A stretch of 64,000 bases of DNA from Saturnia japonica (lineage: Eukaryota > Arthropoda > Insecta > Lepidoptera > Saturniidae): contig CM065304.1 in the NCBI GenBank assembly GCA_033032175.1, positions 13,330,001-13,394,000 of the forward strand, in the 5' to 3' direction. The notes beneath the pieces are model-generated. The model ran no database searches and was not told the origin of the DNA. It was given only the letters and a program-made list of their open reading frames with translations. Both the position numbers and the translations under genes were made by a program. Below are positions 1 through 10,099 of the stretch, piece by piece. How positions within the stretch are numbered: the stretch's first letter is position 1; each line of letters starts with the position of its first letter.

Positions 1-954
1 AAGGAGGAGGTTATCAATTCGAATATGGTTTTTATAGATGTACATGTATAACGTCTTTTTTCTGATCCAATTTGAATGATTATTTTTTGTTGAAAATGGG
101 TCACCTCAATTATAGTCCCATTTTAATTTCATTGGCTTTTGACCTTCAACTTCGAAGACACACCAAGGAAATCTTCAAAATCATTTAAGTAAGCTTAATT
201 TTTTGTTAAAAATTGTCTTGTTAGTCCTATTTATTAAGGAAGGAAGTTATATGCTATATAAATTCACACTAGGACCTGAGCTGAGCAATAACCATGAACG
301 TCAAGCAATCTTGGAAATTGTAGGTATGTACGGGAAGTGAATACAACGTTAGGCTACACGGATGCGGCAGGGTGCCGCGGTGGGGAGAGTTGTTTGAATA
401 AATTTAACATGTGTAAAACCGTGAGGCACACCTAGTACTGTATTAAATCTCTAAAACTCGCGTTTTGCGGAATATTAAGTTCATCTGTAATGCATTTTTC
501 AATAATGTCATACGATGAAACAACACGGACTAAAGGATAAAAAGGATCTCATAAAGTACTTCCAAGTATTTGTTTTATTACTCGTTGAATGTCGTTCTCA
601 TATCTAACAGTATTAGATGGTTCAAAGCGAACAATCTTTCTAAGAAATAAAAACTTGACATTCAAACAAAACCAAGGGTGGTCACCGTATGCATACGTCT
701 GCTTTATGGACTCATTTCAACGTTATTTATATTGGTGGGCTGTGCTGTTATAAAACGGACCAATATTTTTATATCTTGATGAGTCGGGGCACTTAAGTAC
801 TGAAGTAGGTATTTCTGTTAGAAATTTTAGGATTTTTTATTTATTTCAAGTAACTTATAAAAATAATTATAAGTGAATGATTATTTCTAACCTTTACAAG
901 GTTTTTTTTTAATTACGTGATATATTCGTCCTATCTTATACAAAGGATCATGAA
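1..954. other. AT-rich DNA with old repeat pieces
   Basis: No gene is supported here. Positions about 70-250 resemble about 13430-13590 (both contain 'accttcaacttcgaaga'-like text, then a 'tttttgttaaaaattgtcttgtt' type stretch split by changes). Positions about 283-425 resemble 10320-10440, described separately. Confidence 0.6.
283..425 (+). repeat. Dispersed repeat, copy 1 (second copy 10318-10440)
   Basis: About 120 bases shared with 10318-10440, including 'atgaacgtcaagcaatc' versus 'atgaacgtcaagtaatc' and 'gtacgggaagtgaatacaac' versus 'gtacgggaagtgtgaacaac', followed by a similar 'aataaatttaaca/aatgaatgtaaca' tail. Both copies lie on the + strand. The class is unknown; it could be a LINE 3' fragment. 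Confidence 0.6.
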
Positions 955-1600
955 TATGCTAGAATTTTTTTGTGTGTTTGTCTGTTTGTATAACCCGATT
1001 TAAATCAAAAACGGCTTGACCTATTCTAATGAAATTTTGTACATTGGAAGCTTATATAATTGGTCAATTAATAAACTATAAGAATTTTCAATAATACCTT
1101 TGGAAATAGCAACAAAATAATTTCCAAAAATAAAGTTTTATTAATTATTAACCGATTTTGATAAAATTTTGTACATGCGAAGTATGAGTAATTCCATAAT
1201 TAATGGTTCATAACAATTATCAATATTACTTTTAGAAATCGTAAAAACATCAAAAATAATATTTTTTCTCCACTTTTAACCGGTTCTGATAAAATTTTGT
1301 AGACGGGAAGCGTACGTCATTCCATAATTTATAAGCTACAAGAAAAGTCATAACACATTTAAAAATCCTATTTTGATGAAATTTTGAGCATTAAAAGTGT
1401 ATGTCATCACATAATTTTTTTGATAAACTATAAGAATCGTCAATAATAGTAAATTTAGAAGATAATCATTTACAACCGATTTGGATGAAAATTATACACG
1501 GAAAACAAATGTAATTCCTGAATTGATATACTATATGAACGCGACATTTGACGCGGTAATGCTGCTAGTGTTTTGGGCACACTGCCTAGTAGCTCTGATC
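955..1600 (+). repeat. Tandem-unit repeat family A, copy 1
   Basis: Starts with a 'gtgtgtttgtctgtttg' head and then repeats a roughly 120-base unit built on 'accgattttgataaaattttgtacatgcgaag', 'attccataattaa' and 'tcaatattacttttagaaatcg'. Related copies are at about 13380-13810 and 55166-55880. The 55.9-kb copy ends in a GC hairpin plus CTAG, so the family is probably a non-autonomous Helitron; that class is inference. Confidence 0.55.
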
Positions 1601-2360
1601 TAGCAGTTTTAGAGAAATTATTTAAAGTTTAGCTATGGTTCTATATGAATCGAATAGTATTCTTCTACTATATAAGTAAGTATATAAATACTTACTTAAT
1701 ACTATACTTCTTTTTTGTAAGACACAGGATGTAAATAACTACTGCTAAGTAAAAAACGCGCGGGGAGCCGCGGGGCACCGTTACTCTACATATATAGGTA
1801 ATATGATTTATACATAAATGTTATCTTTCCAATCATGGTGCACAATTTAAGTCGTTTATATTATAATAGTATTACATTGCTTAAAATAATTAGCAATATA
1901 ATAAATTGATCCATTTTCATACTAGTTAAAAAAAATATTTTTGACAAAAAGGTTAACGGTTACTAAGTAGGGATTTATGTTAAAAATATAATTTATAATC
2001 TGAAATAGTTATTTAAGAATTTTAATAATATTTAATAATTATAATAATTTGTGAATCATTATTGACAAAGTTTACATATTAGTTACTTTCCACTATTAAT
2101 ATAATTATTTAAAAACAAATGAAACTTTATAATCATTGTGTATTTATAAAAAATAATTTGATATAATACTACTGCCGCGAGTTTCGTAACCAAACGACAG
2201 CGAAAATAAAACAAAGAATTGAAAACATAGTGAAGGTGCTTATAGTGGAATACTAGAGCTGAACAAAGGTATGAGTATGTGTGTTGTGTTTATAAACTGT
2301 ACTAAAATTTATTTGTAATGACGACAGTTAGACGAAAGGACTATTCGTACTTTTGTAACT

Positions 2361-2890
2361 CTACTGGCTGCGCCCCATGAATTCGACCAACTTTCCACTG
2401 CGCCGCATCGCCAACGCACCCATGATTTTTTTTTTTGATCTGACTACACTGTTAGTTGTAAGAACCCAAGGAAACTTGAGCCTCAGACGGCTTTTACAGC
2501 TTCAGCGGGCTTCGCGATCTGACTAATTTCCTATCCAAAGAATTCAGGTTAACTAACTTATACATATATACATGTTTCTGCCTCCTGGGAGGAAGGACTA
2601 ACTTAGACTAACTTACTAACTACTAACTAACTAACTTAGTTTAACGCACCCTACAACCGACCGTTGTATGGGAAGTATCCCCGTACATGCGTACGATTTT
2701 ACAGATTGTTTGAAGATTACGCTTACTGCTCTGCTTCTTAAACAACTAGCTTGAAGTCACATTGCCATTCTTCCTCAATAATTAGCTTGACTATAAAATA
2801 TTAAAGTAATTTATAAAATCTGGCTGGTACTTCCAGAGATTAGCTCGTTCAAAAAAACACTATTTTTTGAGATTTATAATATTAGTGTAG
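2361..2890 (+). repeat. Short interspersed element (family F) split by a family B insertion
   Basis: The head (tggctgcgccccatgaattcgacc...) and tail (ggctggtacttccagagattagc...aatattagtgtag) match the head and tail of the uninterrupted copy at 43124-43452. Between them sits a copy of family B (about 2427-2530, 'tgactacactgttag', 'cctcagacggcttttacagc'), so a younger element landed inside an older one. The tail type also occurs alone at about 28590-28690. I associate such tails with RTE-type LINEs or their SINEs in Lepidoptera (knowledge-based, not proven here). Confidence 0.55.
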
Positions 2891-3029
2891 AATAATTCCC
2901 ACTGATCTATAATTTGGTTAAATACTTTGTGTATTTCGAATGTTCAATGTAATTTGATGACAAGTTGTTTATATTTTATATGGTTATATCTATAAGGTAA
3001 ACATTGTTTTTAATTATGTCGTATAATTA

Positions 3030-3100
3030 TAATTATTAATAAGTTATAATTATTAATAAGTTATAATTATTATTATTAATAAGTTATAATTATTATTTAT
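3030..3100. repeat. AT minisatellite
   Basis: Four imperfect copies of an 'aataagttataattatt' unit in tandem. Confidence 0.8.
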
Positions 3101-3357
3101 AATAATTTTAGTTTACAGTTTACAACGTTTAAAGTCCGATTTTTGACGAACACAATAGATTAACACAATGAAACAAATTATATTATTTTTTGTTAGGACA
3201 TTTTTTGCGTGCAACTAAATGAAGAGAAACGAGGCGTTTATTTTTTGTTTAATGTTTGGAAATTTAGATTTCTTCAGTGACCTTCGAAGTGGATGTAGGT
3301 AAGTGTTAAAATCGAATACCCGACACGTTCCGGCTGGATGGTCGGAAGTCAGACGCA

Positions 3358-3724
3358 GTTTTTTTCTTCTTTTTTCGATCTGACCTTACTGTTAGCCCTA
3401 TCAAAAAACAGAGCCCCTGATGGCTTTTACAGCTTTACCGGGCTTGGGGGCGAGCGCTTAAGGCACTCAGCCGCGAATGTCAGATGCAGTGACGATGTCA
3501 ATGCCCAGCTTATATTGTTCGTTGGCTCTTGACATCATTTACATCAAGTCAAACGCACCTTCTTTATTATCAGTGAAACTTTATATATGTACATGGTTAG
3601 TGATATGATTTAAACGCAGCTGAGTGCCTTAAGCACTCGCCCCCATGTCACGGTGAAACTGTAAAAGCCGTCAGAGGCTTCATAGCCCCCAAGGCTAACA
3701 GTATAGTCAATCGGAAAAAAAGAT
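3358..3724. repeat. Inverted pair of family B repeats (possible MITE)
   Basis: Two arms of about 110 bases face each other. The left arm (about 3358-3475) runs 'tactgttagccc', 'gatggcttttacagcttta', 'gggggcgagcgcttaaggca'. The right arm (about 3612-3724) is its reverse complement, with 'tgccttaagcactcgccccc' and 'ctgtaaaagccgtcagaggc'. About 135 unrelated bases lie between. Outer ends are T-rich and A-rich; no clean target duplication was identified. The arm sequence recurs at 2427, 5911, 15200, 16140 and 36195. Confidence 0.65.
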
Positions 3725-5720
3725 ATGATATAATCGTTTTAAATTGTGTTTAGAGATACCATAGCAAGTATGTATTATGTTTAACGACTTAAAGAAATTA
3801 AATTTTAAAAATATTTGAAGATTACTTATTAATATATTATTTATTTATTCGCATCTCCTTAATCTTAATTAATGATTTATATAAAATGTGATATATATTA
3901 CTATCCAGTTTCTTTTTTAACATCTTGTAATTTTTAATACTATTTTGGTTATTCTTAAATATTGGTATTTGAATTCATAGAAGAAACATTAATGTTTTAT
4001 TAAAAAAAAGTTATTTTAAAATGTTAAATATCTAACGCTGAGCCGAGTTCTTATTACTCTCAGAGATTCTTTGATATTCAAATTAATCAATTCTTTTTTT
4101 ATTCAATTTTAAGATAGTTTTGAATAAGGAAGGCACTATCACTTTAATAATAATTTATTTGAAACTGAACAAAGTAAAACTATTCAGTAACTTAAAAACA
4201 AACAGATCATTTTTAAATTTAAAAAAATGCATAATCTATGTACTTAATAATAAATGATAATCTAATATCAGTAGTTATAATCCCATCATGATCTTTTTAT
4301 GTGAGAGGGATAGTGTAATGATAGTAAAAGTGAGAGCGTCATCCGATTAGAAGCGCTCGCGAACATTTGCTTCAAAATACGCTAGTAACTACAGCTTGCA
4401 CTTATTAAATAAGTATTTTTATTGCCCGATATCACGATATATTTTTGATCTAATTCAAATGTGGAACAATTTAATTGAGAACTCAAAATATTTACGTAAT
4501 ATCATTTCGAAATCTATAATTATATGATTTTTTGACATACCGGAGTGATCTAATTTATTAAATTTTCCGTATTGCAAATCAGACAATCGATAATTTTAGC
4601 TCGTTTGCTAAAAAAGCTCAAATTAGTATTATGAAATGTTATATTGGTAAAGAGTTCTAAAAAGTATGCTATATTATAAAGCATATCTCTACTGCACTCA
4701 ATTACATGATCAATATTTACGATAATGTTTAAATATTGAACGTGTGCGAAATGTAACTTCATAAAGACTTAAGAAGGATTGGAAAATTTTCAGTACTTAT
4801 TAATTTAATCTGCTATTGGTTATATTTGATTGTAGAAGTTTTTTTGCTCTATTTTGAAAACAAATCTATAATTCAAATATTTTTTACCTCGTAGATTAAA
4901 CACTGCAGGTTAAAAAATATTTAAAATAAAACTTTCTTTTGAAAATACAAGAAAACGCTTCTACTATAAACAATTTGAACTTATTGGAATATTTACCTTG
5001 GATTAGACTGTAGTTTTTATTGAGTTGCAGTAAATTTAAATGGTTACGGACTATAGTGACTCTTCATAAACTTAGAAGTACTTCTGAACCTACTTCCTCC
5101 TTTCAATACATAAAAATATACAGGATTTACATTTCTTAAAAGTCAGAGATAGTCTACTATAGACGTACAAATTCGGGATAGATCGCTTTCTCATATTTAG
5201 CCTCTTAGTTGTAGTTACTTATGTACAAATTTCGCTTTGTGTTTATCATTTATGACGTTTTAGAATTAGTACATATCTCTCTAAAAACTAACAAAACAAA
5301 ACAGATACTAAGTAAATGCACTTTATCTTTTTACTCGCCAATTTGCTGTATTTTTTTTAAATCAATTATTCATTATTGTTACTAAGGCATTTCTTGATAT
5401 TATAAGAAATTTTAATATTTATTTTACTAGCTTTATCATCGACAGCATGTTTACAAATCTATATTTAAAAAATAAACCTTTGTTTAAACTTAAATTTAAA
5501 ATATATAGATGCTAATTCTGCTTCAGTCTTTTAAAATAGGTTTTATTTTCTTGTGCTTCGGTCGAAGTTGCCGTATCTGTGGTACATTTTACGTATTCAC
5601 TATGGGGTTCAATACTGAACTCTAAATATAAGCGCTAGTGCCGATAGTCGGATAATTTTGAATTGTTTGTAAATCAGATCGAACTCACTAAGAAGCAGTG
5701 TCGCGAAACGCGACCACGTT
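3725..5720. other. AT-rich intergenic DNA, no gene seen
   Basis: Only short unsupported open frames occur, and no family motif or splice structure could be recognised. The last few hundred bases are the probable promoter region of the histidine-rich gene that starts at 5815. Confidence 0.55.
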
Positions 5721-5724
5721 GGAA

Positions 5725-5731
5725 TATAAAA
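5725..5731 (+). promoter_or_regulatory. TATA box of the 5815 gene
   Basis: TATAAAA lies 90 bases before the start codon. Transcription would begin about 30 bases downstream, near 5755-5765, giving a 5' leader of about 55 bases. This spacing is typical of insect cuticle and secreted-protein genes. Initiation site not tested. Confidence 0.6.
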
Positions 5732-5814
5732 GGAAGTTTTGTTTAAATTTCTTTATCACACACAGTTTGTCTTTTAACGTGTTCGGTACCTCACTATTCT
5801 TACCCCTTCACACG

Positions 5815-8800
5815 ATGTCTGCACGTTTTCTGGTAAGTTATTTTGTGGTAATTAAAACTTATCACATCTAATTATTGTTATTTTTAATCTATATATCATT
5901 ATAAAATTTGAACTTTTTTTTTTTACTGACTACTGTTAGCCATAAGGGCCCTGGAGCCTCAGACGGCTTTTTACAGATTCAACAGGCTTGGATTACTAAA
6001 TATGATATTAAGATATTCAACAATTATTTTTTAATACTAAAAATTCATATTAAAAATATTTTTAATAAACAAATTCCCCCTTAATTCATGAGTATTTTAC
6101 TCATAAAATAAAATTGCATTAAATACTTAGGTATTAAAGGCTACCTGGTTGGCATAAAGTTATTATAGACACAGTTACCGGATAGTCGAACTTTCAGTAT
6201 TTAACAGTCGACTTGTTAGTTTATATCTATTTAACCAATCAGTAAAAGTGGTACAATAAAGTTAAGTTCTTTTAACTCTACTCGTTATGTAAAAGAATAA
6301 TTGATGTTATAATATCGTCTATAAGATTACTAAAAGTGAAAACATAAATATGCCATTTGAAACAACGTAATGCGTCTACAACACCCATTGGATGAAGTCG
6401 GAAAAAAAAACACAAAGTAAGCGGCAAGTCGAGAGTGGCTTCAGACGTTTTCTTCTTTTTTTGATATTTGAAAGTTGCACAACAAAGTTTCTTACACTTA
6501 GTTAATGTTGTTATAATATACATACATACATATTTCATAACTGTAGGTCATTATATATATATATATAATTATATAATGTCAACAAAAATCACTTATCGAT
6601 ATTCTAATCTATTTTATTATTAACATATCAATAACTCTAATACTATTTATAGTATTTATACAAAGTTTGAGATGAAGCATCTTTAAAAATATATATGTGC
6701 TTTCGTTGAGCTATTTGCATCAAGTACTGCACCTTAGTTATGCTTTTCTCACTGTAAAATAACGATAAATAAAACATTATCGTAAAGAATGTAGAATTAG
6801 GTTTTACTTGGAGCGTTACATTAAAAAAATAATTAAACACGCCTTGTAAACCTTTTTCTTGCTCCCCTGGAAGACTGGTAGAGAATAAATACTTTTTAGC
6901 ATTAAGTCCTCCAATTGTACTTTCATCTGCAATAAATAATATAGTAATAATTATTACAATTATTAATTCATTAGTAAGGTTGCATTGATCATTTTTTTTA
7001 ATCATAGCATTGCAAAGTTACAGCACTGTGCCTGATAGCTGACCACTGAGAGATGCGTAATCCATCTCCGGTGATCATTATCATGCCAGCCTGCACGCTT
7101 CTCGGCAGCTAGATATATACTGGCCGATCCCGGAACGCGACAACCCTAAGCATGACACTGTGGCAGGATACCTAGTGTATTATGGTCGTGTCCTACCACC
7201 CAACAAGGTTCCCACGTTGACGTTTTTATTCATATATATCTCAAAATAAAAATCATATTGTCAATTTTTCATTTAACTAATGTTATAGAAGCTTGCATAT
7301 ACTTACATTATATATATTCTTGTGTTGCGCTCTGCGAAAATATGTTATATAAAATATGTATATCTTGTCATTGCTGCGACTGCGATTTAAAAATTACAAT
7401 AAACTTGTATTTGAATATCTGTGTGATTGGGCGAAGCCTTAAATGTTATCTAATAGAAGTGAAGTTCGAGTCCAGAAGCATAAAGGTTTAACTTTGAATT
7501 AGTTTATTTGAAGTCACGCTTATGATGCAGCAAATTATAAATTTTAAGGGCAGATTTTAAACATGCCTAAATCTGATTAATCTATATATAATTATTCATA
7601 TATTTTTAAACATAATTAATGATACTAATATTGTACACAAGATCAATATAAAACATTATTTAATCAAATTAGGCTCTTAATAGTTACATATAAAAGTAAG
7701 AGTCTAACCACCAATTTGGGAAATTAATCATACTGCGAAGAATTAACGACAAATTGTACAGGAACAGTTTGTACAGTATTTAAAGAATATACGATGCTCC
7801 AGTACATCCCTGGTGACTATGCCAGCTCCATACGAGAAGTCAATTTTATAGATGTTTTTAGTTGGAGTAGGAGCCAAGGCTCTTACACACTATGCCGGCG
7901 ACATGGCCGCGGCCGGCCGGGTATAGCGACGCCAGCATAGTGTGTGGGCCTTCAGGCATAGGTTCTCCCTAAATAACAATAACCTTTCCTACCTTTCCCC
8001 AGCAGTTCACGAGCATTATTTAACACGTGTATTAAATTCATAATGTAAATTGTAATCAATTTATTTATTTCCAGGTAATTTTAGTATGTATGACGGAGCT
8101 GACCTCGTTTATTCAAGCTGGTGGCGGCGGTGGTGGGCACAAGAAAGTAGTTATACATGTACCCTTATTCGTGAAGCATCATCATCATAAACATACCATA
8201 GTTAAACACGTGCACCATAAGAGTGGAGGTGGTGGAGGCGACGACCATTACGAAGTGCTTGGGTATACATATGGCGAGCCCAAAGCTGCCCCACACGGAG
8301 GAGGTAAATATCTTTTATAATATTATATTATTGTTATAAACAATAACACCTTAAGAGACAAGTCATCAGAATGCTGGATAACGAAAGAGACGAGTGTAAG
8401 AAAATTACATATGGTGAAGATATGAATGTTAAGGTGAATGTTTGGTGTAACTAGAATGGATAAGACTAGGATAAGTTTTTTTAATATAACAATGGTGCAA
8501 ACAAACATACGACCCGCCTGATTGTAAGAGGCTACCACAGCCTATGGACGATTGTAATTTTCTGTAGCCTGCTGCAATCTTCTGTAGGGTGGAAGTATTG
8601 CACAAGCACGACTGCCTCAAGTAAAGAGAAATCTCCAAACAAATGCCTATGTCGTATCTCTCTTGAGTATATTAGTGACATTTTTAAAATAATACCAATC
8701 ACAGAAAAGTAATGATTAAAATGTTAAGTATGTACATGAACGGAAATAGAGGAGTAGAGGAAGAACGAAGGAAGTGCAGATGGATTGTTTGAAGAATGAT

Positions 8801-9589
8801 ATGCATAAAAAGGTGTGAACAGTGAGAGGATAGTTGAAGAGGAAAACATGTTAACAACCGGATAGGAGGGGTAAGAAGAACAATATTTAAATATTTTATT
8901 ATTAAAAAACTCACCGTAATATTGTAATCTACACAATTATGATCAACATGAAGCTTATAATTGATATTCAATAATCTAAACAAATAAATAAAATTGAAGT
9001 CTTGCTCTTTTTTTTTCTTTCTGTTTGTTGCGGCTAATCTCCGAAACAGTTGGACCGATTTAGACTGGGTTTTCACTGATAGCTGATGTTATTAGGAGTA
9101 ACTTAGGTTACTTTTATTTTAGAAAAAGTTTTAGGGTAATGGTGAATCATTTCGGTCGCTTAAATGGCTTACGTTGAGTAAACCCCAAGATATATATCAA
9201 CTTATTATACTACGTAATTATAAATATTGAAAAGACCTGCATAAAAGTGAGCAAGAGTATAATATATACCTGTCTTCCAAGGATCACCTACAATAAGCAT
9301 TTTCGTTTTTAAAATAACCAGGAGCGGGGTAACATAATTCGATCGACGGCATCGTTTAGTCTACGCATACTTTACTCCCATATACTACATAGTCATACTA
9401 TTATCAGAAATTATTTTAAATCACTTAATTATTAAAAAATAACTGATTTCAGGTCACGGCTGGGGTGCCGCTGAGGATACTCATGATGGGTATGGCGATT
9501 CACCTGTTAGTTTTGAAGGTAGTGAAGGAGGAAGCTATGCCCTTTCCGGAGCTGGCCATGATTATTCTTCCGGACATGAAGGATATTAA
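5815..9589 (+). CDS. Histidine/glycine-rich secreted protein, three exons, 127 aa
   Basis: Exons are inferred at 5815-5832, 8075-8303 and 9453-9589. Donors are GTAAGT and GTAAAT, acceptors ttccag and tttcag, with intron phases 0 and 1. Joining them keeps one frame to TAA. Exon 1 (MSARFL) runs into a hydrophobic stretch in exon 2, giving a signal peptide that probably ends at ...FIQA. Next comes a run of six Gly, the motif KKVVIHVP, a His-rich patch (residues about 38-54), a second run of five Gly and an acidic Gly/Ser/Tyr/His tail ending in GHEGY. The KKVVIHVP-to-His section closely resembles the 20900-23059 gene, so the two are paralogues. Role unknown; an extracellular matrix or cuticle protein, perhaps binding metal through His, is inference. 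A TATA box precedes it and AATAAA signals follow at 9896 and 10067. Intron 1 (2.2 kb) holds several repeats. Confidence 0.8.
5905..5992 (+). repeat. Family B repeat in intron 1
   Basis: Contains 'ctgactactgttagccata', 'agcctcagacggctttttac' and 'caacaggcttgg', the same core as the arms of the inverted pair at 3358-3724. Confidence 0.6.
6552..6580. repeat. (TA)n microsatellite
   Basis: Short alternating TA tract within intron 1 of the 5815 gene. Confidence 0.8.
6643..6926 (-). pseudogene. Possible orphan exon, weakly serpin-like
   Basis: A 94-codon open stretch on the minus strand begins right after a good acceptor (tatttattgcag) and ends at TAG. It sits inside intron 1 of the + strand 5815 gene. 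Features by eye: an N-linked NVT and a later NST, then LSLFY, then a T-x-x-x-x-L-x-x-I-A pattern and YKYY. This spacing faintly recalls the first helices of a serpin (N-x-x-x-S-P ... LFY-x-G-A-x-G-x-T), but the S-P and G-A-x-G residues are absent. No partner exon was found. It may be a decayed exon or a chance AT-rich open frame. Confidence 0.2.
7020..7225 (+). repeat. Dispersed repeat E in intron 1
   Basis: Contains 'ccggaacgcgacaaccc' and 'tgtggcaggatac'. The first string reappears as its reverse complement at about 14465 (gtcgcgttccggggttg), so this is an interspersed repeat in opposite orientation there. Confidence 0.45.
7884..7946. repeat. GC-rich imperfect palindrome
   Basis: Arms 7886-7900 (cacactatgccggcg) and 7930-7944 (cgccagcatagtgtg) are complementary at 14 of 15 positions, with a very GC-rich loop (gccgcggccggccgg). 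It stands out in an AT-rich intron. Likely a small fold-back repeat; a recombined or inserted hairpin element is possible. Confidence 0.65.
8510..8640. repeat. Dispersed repeat D fragment in intron 2
   Basis: Shares 'tgcaatcttctgtagggtgg' and 'actgcctcaagtaaagagaa' with the tandem pair at 56880-57200. Confidence 0.55.
8995..9350. repeat. Dispersed repeat related to the 22215-22695 element
   Basis: Carries 'tctccgaaacagttggaccg', 'tagctgatgttat' and 'aaaataaccaggagcgggg', all found in the same order or complement in 22215-22695. It is a truncated member inside intron 2 of the 5815 gene. Confidence 0.5.
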
Positions 9590-10066
9590 ACTTCAGCCAG
9601 TAATACATATATTGAGAACAAGTACGATTTAGATACCTAATTGGTAACACGTTACCAATGTGATTAAGACATTGGATTAAATTTTCGTGCTCACTACAAA
9701 AACATTATATTACCATGGATTAAGATTTCCTATTTGTTATTATAAGAACTTATTGCTTTCGATACAATTTAAGTCTGATCATTAATTATAACTACGTTTT
9801 TTTAATAAATTACAGTTAATATTTTAGATTGTAAGAATTATCTTCACATTTCCATAATGCCGTTAAAGAAACGTATCCTTATTTATCCGCTCATTAATAA
9901 ACTTTAATGGAAAATATATTTCAAAGGTTTGTGATCATATTTTTATTGTAAATATTTTATATCTGTCATACCTGAGTTTGTTATGTCTGATTATTGTTAT
10001 ATTTATTTATGTTGTGTTATTAATATTATTGTGAGTTTTTACTTACTTTGTTGTTGTTATTTTGTT

Positions 10067-10072
10067 AATAAA
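10067..10072 (+). terminator. Candidate polyadenylation signal of the 5815 gene
   Basis: AATAAA followed by a T/G-rich stretch about 480 bases after the stop codon. An alternative AATAAA is at 9896-9901. Confidence 0.45.
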
Positions 10073-10099
10073 TCTTGATAAGTTTAATTAAATGTATAT

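Noticed and set aside
8699..9076. 125-codon minus-strand frame in intron 2 of the 5815 gene
   Set aside because: Covers simple A/T-rich DNA and the start of a dispersed repeat; no coding bias.
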